Source: Lachnospiraceae bacterium (GTDB lineage Bacteria > Bacillota > Clostridia > Lachnospirales > Lachnospiraceae). Taken from it: DNA of 36,716 bases. The notes beneath the pieces are model-generated. The model was not told where the DNA came from and searched no databases. It saw only the letters and a list, made by a program, of their open reading frames with translations. The position numbers and the translations under genes are program-made. The stretch covers positions 1 to 36,716 of the forward strand of contig JAFVDW010000026.1 in the NCBI GenBank assembly GCA_017478245.1, given 5' to 3'. The number at the start of each line of letters is the position of its first letter. Positions within the stretch are counted from its first letter, which is position 1. Positions 15,790 through 24,224 of the stretch are shown piece by piece.

Positions 15790-16860
15790 TCAATGTATAA
15801 ACACATTGGAAAGATCATTAAAGAATACGAATACCATCAAAATCATAAAGAACATCAGACCAACGAAATGTACAAGCCCTTCTTTCTCCGGCGATATGGG
15901 TTTCCCCCGAATCACCTCTAACAGCAAAAACACAAGCCTTCCTCCGTCCAGAGCCGGCAGAGGAAGCAGATTCAGCACACCCAGATTGACTGACAACATC
16001 AATGTAATATTCAACATCTGCATCAGCACGATCAATCCGCCATACTCCTTCGTCTCCTCATAAGATTTACCTACTACATTCACAGCGATTCCCACCGGGC
16101 CCGCCACATCCTGCCTTGTAACTCTTCCTCTCACCAACATACCGAGACTCTTGTAGGTCATCTTGACATTGAACAACATTTCATACCAGGAATATTTAAT
16201 TCCATCCAGCCCCTGCAGTTCTTTTACCGTATTGTTGCTGACTCCCAGAAGATATCTCTCCTCTGCCTGATAATACTCTGGTGTAAGAGTAGCAGAATAC
16301 TTCTCCCCTTGGCGCTCATAAACCACCGCAACATCACCGCCAGTATAGAGCTGCATAAACAGAGATATTTCCTTAAACTGATGGATTCTCTCTCCGTTGA
16401 GCGATACGATTCTGTCTCCTGCCTGCAAGCCTGCCTGCTCTGCCGCACTGCCCACAGTAACCTCTGTCACCACAGGCTCTCGAATCGCCAATACCGTATT
16501 TACCAAAATGAGTGCTATTATAAAAGCCAGAATAAAATTAAAAAGCGGTCCCGCCACTACTGTGGCAATTCTAGCCCATACATTCGCATTCGGAAATGCT
16601 CCGGGATTGTTTTCCCCTTCCTTGTTATTTAATCCGTCTTCTCCCTCGAACATGCACGCGCCTCCGATGGGTAAAAGCTTTAGAGAATATTTTGTCTCAC
16701 CTTTTTGAAAAGAGAACAAATCCGGTCCCATACCTACTGCAAATTCCACCACATGAATACCGTTGCGCTTAGCAATGATAAAATGCCCAAATTCATGAGA
16801 TACTACCACTACTCCAAATATAAGAATAAACAAAATAATTGTAATCAGTGTATCAATCAT
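15790..16860 (-). CDS. rseP: Site-2 protease family zinc metalloprotease RseP
   Basis: A 356-residue intramembrane protease. The zinc motif HEFGH lies in the first membrane helix (about residues 22-26); a PDZ domain (about 130-205, VTVGSAAEQAGLQAGDRIVSLNG) follows; and the second active-site motif LPALDGGRLVF is near residue 305. In bacilli the orthologue RasP cleaves anti-sigma factors and remnant signal peptides. The ATG overlaps the dxr stop by four bases (ATGA). The placement after cdsA and dxr is conserved across Firmicutes. An ECF-like sigma factor is encoded 7.4 kb away, but without a membrane anti-sigma partner beside it. Confidence 0.96.
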   Translation of the reverse strand: MIDTLITIILFILIFGVVVVSHEFGHFIIAKRNGIHVVEFAVGMGPDLFSFQKGETKYSLKLLPIGGACMFEGEDGLNNKEGENNPGAFPNANVWARIATVVAGPLFNFILAFIIALILVNTVLAIREPVVTEVTVGSAAEQAGLQAGDRIVSLNGERIHQFKEISLFMQLYTGGDVAVVYERQGEKYSATLTPEYYQAEERYLLGVSNNTVKELQGLDGIKYSWYEMLFNVKMTYKSLGMLVRGRVTRQDVAGPVGIAVNVVGKSYEETKEYGGLIVLMQMLNITLMLSVNLGVLNLLPLPALDGGRLVFLLLEVIRGKPISPEKEGLVHFVGLMFFMILMVFVFFNDLSNVFIH

Positions 16861-18005
16861 AGCTTCACCTTTCCTGCAATATATTCATACACCTCCTGCT
16901 CTGTACGCAGGATTTCCTCCACTGTAGGGTTATCAATCCTTGTGTGCTGCACCATGGATTCTTCGATTAACTCCGTTATCTGCAAATAAGTAATCTTACG
17001 TTCAAGGAAAAGTCCCACCGCCTTCTCGTTTGCCGCATTGTAGACAGTAGGCATACTTCCACCCTCTCTTGCCGCTCTATACGCCAGCGCCAACCCTTGA
17101 AAGGTATCTGTATCCGGCTTTTCAAAAGTAATTCCTCCCAATTCAAAGAAGTCCACTCTTTTCCCCTCCATCGGACGTCTATCCGGATAAAAGAGTGCGT
17201 ACTGAATCGGCAGCTTCATGTCCGGTACGCCCAACTGAGCGATAATCGCCCCATCCACATACTCCACCATCGAATGAATAATACTCTGAGGGTGTACTAC
17301 CACCTGAATTTGATCCAGCTCCACATCAAAGAGCCATTTTGCCTCCATGACCTCCAACCCCTTATTCACCAAAGTGGAGGAATCAATCGTAATCTTACGT
17401 CCCATCGCCCAATTCGGGTGACGCAGCGCATCCTCCACGCGTACTTTCTCTAAGTCTGCTCTGCTTTTTCCCCGAAACGGTCCTCCTGAAGCCGTCAGCA
17501 AAATCTTGGATAATCTCCTCTTGGGCTCTCCGTTTAAGGATTGGAAAATAGCACTGTGCTCACTATCCACCGGCAAAATCGACACTCCACATTTCTTTGC
17601 CAATGGCATAATAATATGTCCCGCTGTCACCAATGTCTCTTTATTGGCAAGGGCTATATCCTTCCCTGCCTCAATCGCTGCGATGGTAGGTCTGATACCA
17701 ATCATTCCCACAATGGCGGTAACTAATACCTCCGCCCCCGGCAATACAGCAATTTCCAACAGCCCCTCCATGCCTGCAACGACTTTCACATTCAGATCCG
17801 CCACTCGTCCACGCAGCTCCTTCGCCGCCTCTTTTGTCCACATTGCAACCAACTGCGGCTGAAACTCCCGAATCTGTTTTTCCATCAAATCCACACTGCT
17901 GCCTGCTGCCAAGGCTACCACCTTCAAATCTGGATTCGCCTGTACAATTTCCAAGGTCTGTGTGCCGATAGAGCCTGTAGAGCCCAATATCGCTATATTT
18001 TTCAT
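16857..18005 (-). CDS. dxr: 1-deoxy-D-xylulose 5-phosphate reductoisomerase
   Basis: A 382-residue NADPH enzyme making 2-C-methyl-D-erythritol 4-phosphate, the first committed step of the MEP isoprenoid route. Motifs: the nucleotide loop LGSTGSIGTQTL (7-18), ALANKETLVTAG (about 122-133), LPVDSEHSAIFQ (about 148-159), LTASGGPF, and NPTVEEILRTEQEVYEYI at the end. The ATG at 18005 has GAGGAG at 9 bases; the ATG three codons upstream abuts that site and is unlikely. Its isoprenoid product supplies UppS, encoded in the same cluster. A palindromic mobile element sits in its 5' leader at 18037-18124. Confidence 0.97.
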   Translation of the reverse strand: MKNIAILGSTGSIGTQTLEIVQANPDLKVVALAAGSSVDLMEKQIREFQPQLVAMWTKEAAKELRGRVADLNVKVVAGMEGLLEIAVLPGAEVLVTAIVGMIGIRPTIAAIEAGKDIALANKETLVTAGHIIMPLAKKCGVSILPVDSEHSAIFQSLNGEPKRRLSKILLTASGGPFRGKSRADLEKVRVEDALRHPNWAMGRKITIDSSTLVNKGLEVMEAKWLFDVELDQIQVVVHPQSIIHSMVEYVDGAIIAQLGVPDMKLPIQYALFYPDRRPMEGKRVDFFELGGITFEKPDTDTFQGLALAYRAAREGGSMPTVYNAANEKAVGLFLERKITYLQITELIEESMVQHTRIDNPTVEEILRTEQEVYEYIAGKVKL

Positions 18006-18036
18006 ACCGTACATCTCCTCTTACAAAGTTCTATGT

Positions 18037-18124
18037 TAGGCGTTTGCAAAACTCCTATAATTGTTCATAAATTGTGCAATCGTACAATCATCACAACATC
18101 TGAAGGGAGTTTCGCAATTACCTA
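18037..18124. mobile_element. Small palindromic element (MITE-like), copy 1, 88 bp
   Basis: Terminal inverted repeats TAGGCGTTTGCAAAACTCC (left) and GGAGTTTCGCAATTACCTA (right) match at 15 of 19 positions. It is flanked by near-identical direct repeats, AGTTCTATGT at 18027-18036 and AGTTCTATAT at 18125-18134, which look like a target-site duplication. It shares its ends and the inner TTGTGCAA/TCGTACAAT stretch with the 227-bp copy at 23998-24224. No coding capacity. It lies between cdsA and dxr, so it is transcribed within that operon and can fold into a long hairpin. Confidence 0.75.
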
Positions 18125-18135
18125 AGTTCTATATT

Positions 18136-18161
18136 CAGGTACTTACGAAACTCTTATATGG
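18136..18161. repeat. Isolated half of the palindromic element
   Basis: CAGGTACTTACGAAACTCTT resembles the element's left end (TAGGYRNTTGCGAAACTCC) and directly follows the target duplication of copy 1. No matching right end was found, so it is a decayed or partial copy. Confidence 0.45.
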
Positions 18162-18174
18162 TTATTGGGGGAAA

Positions 18175-19002
18175 CTACATCCGCAGTAACAGCATCGTCA
18201 GAAAATAAACCATCGGCGCTGTTACAATCATGCTGTCAAAACGATCCATGATTCCTCCGTGTCCGGGAATCAATTTTCCATAATCCTTAATGTGATTGTT
18301 TCTCTTTATGGCAGATGCAGCCAGGTCTCCCACCATGCTCATCACAGCACCTGCCGCACAGATAAATGCCATAATTGGAACAACAGGTTGATCGGGCAAC
18401 ATCTGCCGCAATACAAAATAACCATAAATTGCGCCAATCAGTGCTGCCCCTGCAACACCTCCGATGCAGCCCTCAAGAGACTTATGGGGACTAAGCACAG
18501 GGAAAATTTTCTTCTTTCCAATCAGTTTGCCCACCGCATAAGCACATGTATCACATCCCCATGAGCTGATCAATATCAGCCACACAGTGTAAAAGCCTAC
18601 GTCAGATACCTCCCTTGTCAGATAGACAAAGGAAAGCATGACCGGCGCATACAAAAAAGCAAATACACTGGACACAACCTGAGACGCTTGAAATTTCGGG
18701 AACAGAATGACATACAGAAACATCTCTGCCATAAACACAGCTACAATACTCATGAAAAGATAGGTACTATCAGTTCCAAAATACATCGCCGCATAATATC
18801 CTACAATTCCCAACATTCCTACTAGCTCTAAACCATTCAGCTTTTGTTCCTTGGTTGCACATAGCAACGCCTTCGTCAGTTCCTTATAGGCAATCAATGA
18901 AATGACGAGCAACGTCAGCGCCAGTGGCAATCCGCCCACTCCCATCATCAAAAGTGCTATCGCCAATAACACGATTCCACTCGCTAATCTTGTCAAAAAC
19001 AT
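18175..19002 (-). CDS. cdsA: Phosphatidate cytidylyltransferase (CDP-diglyceride synthase)
   Basis: A 275-residue membrane enzyme that makes CDP-diacylglycerol from phosphatidic acid and CTP for phospholipid synthesis. About eight membrane segments are visible. The family signature SAIKRNNHIKDYGKLIPGHG with GIMDRFD following is intact near residue 240, and the WGCDTCAYAVGKLIGKKK block near 150 is also typical. The start uses AAGGAGGAATAG, which contains the stop codon of uppS, so the two genes are translationally coupled. Confidence 0.97.
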   Translation of the reverse strand: MFLTRLASGIVLLAIALLMMGVGGLPLALTLLVISLIAYKELTKALLCATKEQKLNGLELVGMLGIVGYYAAMYFGTDSTYLFMSIVAVFMAEMFLYVILFPKFQASQVVSSVFAFLYAPVMLSFVYLTREVSDVGFYTVWLILISSWGCDTCAYAVGKLIGKKKIFPVLSPHKSLEGCIGGVAGAALIGAIYGYFVLRQMLPDQPVVPIMAFICAAGAVMSMVGDLAASAIKRNNHIKDYGKLIPGHGGIMDRFDSMIVTAPMVYFLTMLLLRM

Positions 19003-19006
19003 AGGT

Positions 19007-19726
19007 CTATTCCTCCTTCAGACCGCCATATCTTCTGTCTCTATGATTGTATGCTTCTACCGCCTTTTGCAATTCTTCTTTTGTGAAATCCGGCCATGGC
19101 TCCGGCGTTAAATAAAATTCAGTATATGCCAACTGCCACAACAAAAAGTTGGATATCCTCTGCTCATTACAAGTACGAATCAACAAATCCGGCTCCGGAA
19201 TCCCTGCTGTATCCAAGTTTTCGGAAAGCATCTCCTCGCTGATATCATCCGCCTGCAACGCCCCTCTTTCCACTTTATCCGCAAGCTTCCTAAATGCACG
19301 CACAATTTCATCCCTGCCGCCATAGTTAATGGCAATCTGAAAATGAAGTCCATCATTCTCCCTTGTGGCTGCCTCCAACTCTGCAATACGAGAGCGAATA
19401 TCCTCATCCAGCCCCGTCTTATCTCCCAGCACACGCACACACATGCGATTTTTAGCCGCGGTTTTCAAACAAGTCTTCATATAATTGCGCAGCAGCTTCA
19501 TCAGCGCGTCCACTTCCTCACGGGGACGATTCCAGTTCTCTGTGGAAAAAGCATAAACCGTCAGATACTGAATCCCCATCTTATATGCTTCCTCACAGAT
19601 TACCTCTACGGTCTTGGCGCCTTCTACATGCCCGTAATTTCTAGGCATTCCCTTTGCCTTCGCCCAACGTCCGTTTCCATCCAATATAATCGCCACATGC
19701 TGTGGAATCTTCAATTCTTCCTCCAT
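19007..19726 (-). CDS. uppS: Isoprenyl (undecaprenyl) diphosphate synthase
   Basis: A 239-residue cis-prenyltransferase producing the lipid carrier for cell-wall synthesis. HVAIILDGNGRWAKAKG (catalytic Asp at about 15-16) and VYAFSTENWNRP are canonical. The substrate-binding motif usually reads RTSGEQRISNF; here it is RTCNEQRISNFLLWQ, so Ser-Gly is replaced by Cys-Asn while the Arg and Glu ligands remain. The ATG at 19726 has GAGGG 8 bases upstream and gives the usual length; an in-frame start 22 codons upstream exists but lacks family residues. It lies 4 bases before cdsA. Confidence 0.96.
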   Translation of the reverse strand: MEEELKIPQHVAIILDGNGRWAKAKGMPRNYGHVEGAKTVEVICEEAYKMGIQYLTVYAFSTENWNRPREEVDALMKLLRNYMKTCLKTAAKNRMCVRVLGDKTGLDEDIRSRIAELEAATRENDGLHFQIAINYGGRDEIVRAFRKLADKVERGALQADDISEEMLSENLDTAGIPEPDLLIRTCNEQRISNFLLWQLAYTEFYLTPEPWPDFTKEELQKAVEAYNHRDRRYGGLKEE

Positions 19727-19810
19727 ACGCCAATCCCTCTTTTGACCCAATCTCTCAATACTTGCAAAAAAGGGCGGGTCTTGCTTCCGCATTACCGCCC
19801 CGCAGTTCCA

Positions 19811-20362
19811 CTATACCGTCATGATCTCTTTGGATTTTGTCTCCATCAATGTATCAATCTCTTTAATGTATTTGTCCGTAAGCTTCTGAAGCTGTTCCTC
19901 TAACTGCTTGATCTCATCCTCCGAAACCTCAGTCTTCGCAAGCTTCTTAAACGCATCATTGCCATCTCTGCGGATGTTGCGGATCGCCACCTTCCCATCC
20001 TCTGCTTTCTTCTTGACCTCTTTCACCAGATCCTTTCTGCGCTCCTCTGTAAGCTCCGGAAATACCAGACGAATCACACTACCATCGTTAGACGGATTGA
20101 TTCCGATATCAGATGTCAATATAGCTTTCTCAATCTCGCGAATTAAGGATTTCTCCCATGGAGCAATCTGAATGATACGCGCTTCCGGCACCGTGATATT
20201 GCCCACCTGCTGAATAGGGGTGGGAGTTCCGTAATAGTCCACTCTCAATTTATCAAGCACATGTGGATTAGCACGTCCTGCGCGAATCGTGGCATAATCT
20301 GCCTCCAAAAACTCATATGCTTTTTTCATCTTGTCATCATACTGCTGTAATCTTACGTCCAT
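19811..20362 (-). CDS. frr: Ribosome recycling factor
   Basis: A 183-residue factor that splits post-termination ribosomes with EF-G. The family core is intact: ATIRAGRANPHVLDKLRVDYYG, TPTPIQQVGNITVPEAR, and the C-terminal helical arm LVKEVKKKAEDGKVAIRNIRRD. Length is exact for the family. It begins 8 bases after the pyrH stop, the nearly universal bacterial pairing. Confidence 0.98.
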   Translation of the reverse strand: MDVRLQQYDDKMKKAYEFLEADYATIRAGRANPHVLDKLRVDYYGTPTPIQQVGNITVPEARIIQIAPWEKSLIREIEKAILTSDIGINPSNDGSVIRLVFPELTEERRKDLVKEVKKKAEDGKVAIRNIRRDGNDAFKKLAKTEVSEDEIKQLEEQLQKLTDKYIKEIDTLMETKSKEIMTV

Positions 20363-20370
20363 AAATCCTC

Positions 20371-21066
20371 CTATACCAAAACCTTGGTTCCGTTAAATTT
20401 TCCTTTTATCGTATTCACAATACTATTCTCTTCATTCAATCCGAACACCCACATGGGCATCCTGTTATCTCTTGCAAGAATCGATGCCGTCATATCTACC
20501 ACCTGCAGATTCTTGGCAATAACCTCATCAATGGTAACTTCTGTGTACTTCTTCGCATCGGGGTTCTTCGCCGGGTCAGCATCATATACACCGTCAATGG
20601 CTTTTGCCAGCAAAATCACATCCGCATCCACCTCAATGGCACGAAGCACCACACCGGTATCTGTAGAGAAATAAGGATGTCCCGTACCGCCTGCAAAGAA
20701 GACAACCATTCCCTTCTCAAAATACTTATTGGCTCTATCCTTTGAAAACAGTTTCGTGAAGGAACCACACTCAAAGGGAGTCAAAATGTTCGTAGCCATT
20801 CCCTCAGAGCGGAATATCTCCGACACATAAATACAATTCATGATTGTAGCCAGCATTCCAATCTGATCTGCCTTCGTACGATCAATACTCTCACTGGAGC
20901 GACCACGCCAGAAATTTCCACCGCCAATCACAATCCCAACCTGTACGTCGGCATCCACCAGTTCTTTCACTTGCAAAGCAACTTTTCTGACGGTATCCTC
21001 ATCAAATCCCGTCTTTTTGTCACCTGCCAGTGCCTCGCCGCTTAGTTTCAGCAAAATTCTTCGCAT
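20371..21066 (-). CDS. pyrH: UMP kinase
   Basis: A 231-residue amino-acid-kinase-fold enzyme converting UMP to UDP. Motifs: RILLKLSGEALAG (5-17), VGIVIGGGNFWRG (about 43-55), and AKAIDGVYDADPAKNPDAKK, the uridylate-specific loop, near 157. The ATG at 21066 is preceded by GAGG at 6 bases; a TTG two codons upstream is possible but less well placed. It follows the bactofilin gene by 37 bases. Confidence 0.98.
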   Translation of the reverse strand: MRRILLKLSGEALAGDKKTGFDEDTVRKVALQVKELVDADVQVGIVIGGGNFWRGRSSESIDRTKADQIGMLATIMNCIYVSEIFRSEGMATNILTPFECGSFTKLFSKDRANKYFEKGMVVFFAGGTGHPYFSTDTGVVLRAIEVDADVILLAKAIDGVYDADPAKNPDAKKYTEVTIDEVIAKNLQVVDMTASILARDNRMPMWVFGLNEENSIVNTIKGKFNGTKVLV

Positions 21067-21103
21067 TTCCAACCTCGTTTCCGTGTATCAAGCACACTTA
21101 TGT

Positions 21104-22633
21104 TTATTTTGCCTTCTTAAATTCCGGTTTGTAATCATCAAAGAAGGAAGTAGGATTGACCTCCGCATAGCACTGAGAACACATACCCTCAATAACCGCA
21201 CCATTGTTAATCTGTACGGATTTAGATTTGATATTGCCCATCACGATAGCGGAAGTATCCAAAATAACCGGTCCCTGCACATCGATATCGCCCTTTACCG
21301 CACCGGCAATCACCGCACTGGTGGCTGTGATATTACCGATAATAACCGTACTGGCACCTACCTTTACCGCACCATCGCTTACAATTTCACCGCTGATCTG
21401 TGCCCCCTCTGCGTAAATCTCTGACGCCTTGGAATTGCCATTGAGGTGTCCGGTAATATTTAATTTTCCATATACATCAACATTACCATTGACAGTACCC
21501 ACAACTTCCACAGACCCCTCTGAAAATATATCACCTGTTATGATCATACCTGCTGTGATAATGGATGTCTCATCAACCGCTACTCTGTTCTCAACTGTTT
21601 CCATCTTTTCCTCTACTCCTTTATATTCTTCTGCAAGCTCTTCCACCTGCTCTGCAATTTCTTCCACTACGATTGGTTCTTCCGACGGCTCTACATCAGC
21701 CAACGCCTCCCGAAATACTTCTTCGCTTGTGTCTTCTACCCCACGCTCTTCAATCACACTTTCTGCAATTATGCTTTCTACTGCTGTACTCTCTTCTGAC
21801 AAACTATCCTGCAGCGTTTCTTCTACGGTCTCGACCGCACTCTCTTCGATGACAGTATCTTCCGCCGTCTCTCCTGCAACCTCTTCGATTGCACTCTCTT
21901 CCGCCGTCTCCTCTGCAACCTCTTCGATTGCACTCTCTTCCGCCATCTCTCCTGCAACCCCTTCGATTGCACTCTCTTCCGCCGTCTCTCCTGCAACCTC
22001 TTCGATTGCACTCTCTTGCGCCGTCTCCTCTGCAACCTCTTCGATTGCATCTTCTTCTACCGCTTCTTCCATCACACCGTCTTCTGTAATTCCGGTTATT
22101 ATACCATCCTCCATCGCGTCTTCCGAAACAGCGTCTGCCGGTTCGTCCTGTTCTTCTTCAGAAGAGTTCATGTATTCTCCTGCAAAAAACGCTTCTGCTT
22201 GTGCAGTAAGCTCCTCAAAAGAAATGACATGTTCGTTCTTCTTATCCTTCTGTGATTCCTCCTCCAGCATCCGATCCAACATATCGGACAAATTCATCTC
22301 TTCTTCCTTTTCAATTTCAGGTTCCGTGACGATTTCATCCGTTTTGAGTTCTTCTGCCTCCGGCTCCTCTGCCATTTGCTCTTCTGTTTCCACAACATCT
22401 GGCACGTCCTCGAAAAATTCCTCCGAGTCAGCATCTTCCTCCGGCAATTCAATGGAATCAATATGCTTCAACATTTCATCCAGAGAAATCTGCCCCTCTA
22501 TACCTTCCGTATCATCTACAGGAACATCCTCTGAATTAAATTTTTCTTTTTCAATTAATTCATCTTCCGTGGTCGGTATCAGCTCATTGACCGCTTGTGA
22601 TAAATCTTCCTTCAAGTCTGAGAAAAAACCCAT
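21104..22633 (-). CDS. Bactofilin (polymer-forming cytoskeletal protein) with long acidic repeat arm
   Basis: A 509-residue protein. The last ~155 residues (from about 350) are a bactofilin beta-helix of short repeats: ITGDIFSEGSVEVVGTVNG, VDVYGKLNITGHLNG, AQISGEIVSDGAVKVGAS, TAVIAGAVKGDIDVQGP. Bactofilins polymerise without nucleotide and scaffold wall enzymes. Residues 1-345 are extremely Glu/Ala/Val-rich and likely disordered; residues about 196-260 are five 13-residue repeats of the AIEEVAEETAEES type. Typical bactofilins are 100-200 residues, so the arm is exceptional. A cysteine pair (CSQC) lies near 484-487. It starts 6 bases after the polysaccharide deacetylase gene, and the deacetylase is a natural client. 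Confidence 0.9.
   Translation of the reverse strand: MGFFSDLKEDLSQAVNELIPTTEDELIEKEKFNSEDVPVDDTEGIEGQISLDEMLKHIDSIELPEEDADSEEFFEDVPDVVETEEQMAEEPEAEELKTDEIVTEPEIEKEEEMNLSDMLDRMLEEESQKDKKNEHVISFEELTAQAEAFFAGEYMNSSEEEQDEPADAVSEDAMEDGIITGITEDGVMEEAVEEDAIEEVAEETAQESAIEEVAGETAEESAIEGVAGEMAEESAIEEVAEETAEESAIEEVAGETAEDTVIEESAVETVEETLQDSLSEESTAVESIIAESVIEERGVEDTSEEVFREALADVEPSEEPIVVEEIAEQVEELAEEYKGVEEKMETVENRVAVDETSIITAGMIITGDIFSEGSVEVVGTVNGNVDVYGKLNITGHLNGNSKASEIYAEGAQISGEIVSDGAVKVGASTVIIGNITATSAVIAGAVKGDIDVQGPVILDTSAIVMGNIKSKSVQINNGAVIEGMCSQCYAEVNPTSFFDDYKPEFKKAK
21852..22046. repeat. Five tandem 39-bp repeats inside the bactofilin gene
   Basis: Units at 21852-21890, 21891-21929, 21930-21968, 21969-22007 and 22008-22046, nearly identical at the DNA level, each adding 13 residues in frame. 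The low divergence suggests recent expansion by slippage or recombination, so copy number may vary between strains. Confidence 0.9.
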
Positions 22634-22639
22634 GGTAAA

Positions 22640-23632
22640 TTACCCCTCCATTCCTTCCTTTGTTTCCAAACTTCTATGCTGAATCGGAGCAGTGTCCTCC
22701 GTAATCGGCAATATCTCTGTATTTTCCATCTCCAAAAGCTTTTCTATGATGATAGGCAATGCTTCCACTGTCGTCCGCTTATCCGCCGCATCATGCATCA
22801 GGATGATCGAAGTATTTAAAACATCCACATTCTGTATGCTGTTTTTCACAATCTCCTGCACCCCAGGATGCCTGCTGCTTGCATCCTGCGCCGCCACATT
22901 CCAATCATAATAAGTGACGCCCTGCGCATCCAGATAAGCAAACAACTCCTCCATCGGCGTCTTGCTCACAGTGTTAGAGCTTCCACCGGGGAACCGGTAT
23001 ATCGTACTCCGTATTCCTGTTACATCATACAGGTAATCCTGAAGTCGTTTAAAGTCCTCTGCAAAGCTCTCTTCCGACTCATACAGTTCGCTGTATTTAT
23101 GACTGTACGAATGCATTCCCAGAGAATGCCCTTCCTCCACAATTCGTTGAAGCATCTCCTGAGAGTATTCATCCTCCTTACCCACCACAAAGAACGTAGC
23201 CTTTATATCATATTGTTTCAAAATATCAAGAATATCATCCGTATAGATGCTCGGTCCATCATCAAACGTCAAATAGACCTTATGATGCGTGGCACTCCGC
23301 TCCAATACCCCAGTGGTTTCAGCTCCCTGGGGATTCTGTATCTGCGCTCCGCTCATGGACTCCTCTTCATTGCCGCCATCTACGGTGACTTGCACGGCCA
23401 TCTCTGCCAACCGTTCCGCCTGCTGCTGTTGTTCCAACAGCAGACTAATCTGCGCCAGTCTTTCATCCATAGACTCTAAGCTCTGATTCAGATACCTCAC
23501 TCGTCCGAACAGAAATATGCAACACACTATGGGAATCATCAGGAGCGTCATCCATACCAGAATAATCATCTTTTTTAACCGCTGCACTCTTTTTCTTCTG
23601 ACAGTCGGGCTTTGTTTATTTTCTTCTGACAT
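22640..23632 (-). CDS. Membrane-anchored polysaccharide deacetylase (NodB domain)
   Basis: A 330-residue protein with one N-terminal membrane helix (about 22-43, signal-anchor), a coiled-coil-like stretch (LNQSLESMDERLAQISLLLEQQQQ) and an extracellular NodB domain. The metal and catalytic motifs are present: TFDDGP, GHSLGMHSYSHKY, the RFPGGSSN motif, YYDWNV and ILMHD. It probably removes acetyl groups from peptidoglycan or a related glycan, as PgdA does. The ATG at 23632 is preferred; a GTG two codons upstream is also possible, both with a weak GAG-type site. It is followed after 6 bases by the bactofilin gene. Confidence 0.92.
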   Translation of the reverse strand: MSEENKQSPTVRRKRVQRLKKMIILVWMTLLMIPIVCCIFLFGRVRYLNQSLESMDERLAQISLLLEQQQQAERLAEMAVQVTVDGGNEEESMSGAQIQNPQGAETTGVLERSATHHKVYLTFDDGPSIYTDDILDILKQYDIKATFFVVGKEDEYSQEMLQRIVEEGHSLGMHSYSHKYSELYESEESFAEDFKRLQDYLYDVTGIRSTIYRFPGGSSNTVSKTPMEELFAYLDAQGVTYYDWNVAAQDASSRHPGVQEIVKNSIQNVDVLNTSIILMHDAADKRTTVEALPIIIEKLLEMENTEILPITEDTAPIQHRSLETKEGMEG

Positions 23633-23739
23633 ATTCACTCACACTCTATTTTTGCATAAAAAGGGGCTTTTACACAGCACTCCCGTATCAGTATAGCATA
23701 TTCCCCTTTTTTCGGAAAGCAAAAAATTAAAAAAAGTAG

Positions 23740-23961
23740 TCATCCCACTGATATTCTTTTTTCCACATAACATCCTTTAATGAATTTATGGAAAAAAATA
23801 TCAGGAGATGACTCCCTTTTAAAACGATACCATAACTCCTCAGGCACCTCATAATATCGAATAATTTGTCCATCCTGGGCAAATTCTACCTCCAGAAGCG
23901 CCCTCTGGGCATCATATCCTGCCGACGCAATCGTCATTGTGGCAAATTTAAAGCGGAACAT
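23740..23961 (-). CDS. KTSC domain protein
   Basis: A 73-residue protein matching the KTSC fold: ATMTIASAGYDAQRALLEVEFAQDG, then a YYEVPEELWYRF block and SPDIFFHKFIKGCYVEKRI. KTSC domains are found alone or attached to some lysyl-tRNA synthetases, and their role is unknown. The ATG at 23961 follows a strong GGAGGGAG site; an in-frame start 12 codons upstream overlaps it. The palindromic element at 23998-24224 lies only 36 bases upstream, so it may supply or disrupt the promoter. Confidence 0.85.
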   Translation of the reverse strand: MFRFKFATMTIASAGYDAQRALLEVEFAQDGQIIRYYEVPEELWYRFKRESSPDIFFHKFIKGCYVEKRISVG

Positions 23962-23997
23962 AACACATTCTCCCTCCCTCTCACATAAGCTACCCAA

Positions 23998-24224
23998 TAG
24001 GCGCTTGCGATACTCCTATATTTGCTCATAATATTGTGCAAATCGTACAATTCCATAGCAGACACGCTCTCGCTCCAACCTCCCCGTAACGTCACATAAG
24101 GCGCCCGGCACTTACAGTGCCATAGTACGCCGCCTAAGTGCCGACGGCTCGCTAGGGTCTGCGTATGGAAATGTACACCTTGCACAATCACAACCATATC
24201 AGAAAAGAGCTGCGCAATCGCCTA
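23998..24224. mobile_element. Palindromic mobile element (MITE-like), copy 2, 227 bp
   Basis: Begins TAGGCGCTTGCG and ends CGCAATCGCCTA, flanked by a perfect 11-bp direct repeat AAGCTACCCAA (23987-23997 and 24225-24235), a clear target-site duplication. The inverted-repeat arms extend inward for about 66 bases: GTACAATTCCATAGCAGAC at 24045-24063 pairs with GTCTGCGTATGGAAATGTAC at 24157-24176. The centre holds further hairpins (GGCACTTA 24107-24114 with TAAGTGCC 24135-24142). It has no transposase and would need one in trans. It fills most of the 309-base gap between the KTSC and sigma-factor genes; the transposase family is not identified. Confidence 0.85.

Noticed and set aside
21429-22682. 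Plus-strand 417-codon open frame rich in Ser/Thr/Ala
   Set aside because: It is the complement of the acidic bactofilin repeat region (GAA/GCA codons read as TTC/TGC), a low-complexity shadow without a ribosome binding site.
23658-23712. AAAAAGGGG ... CCCCTTTTTT inverted repeat between the KTSC and deacetylase genes
   Set aside because: The 9-bp arms are simple-sequence and separated by about 37 bases; terminator function is doubtful and a chance pairing is likely.
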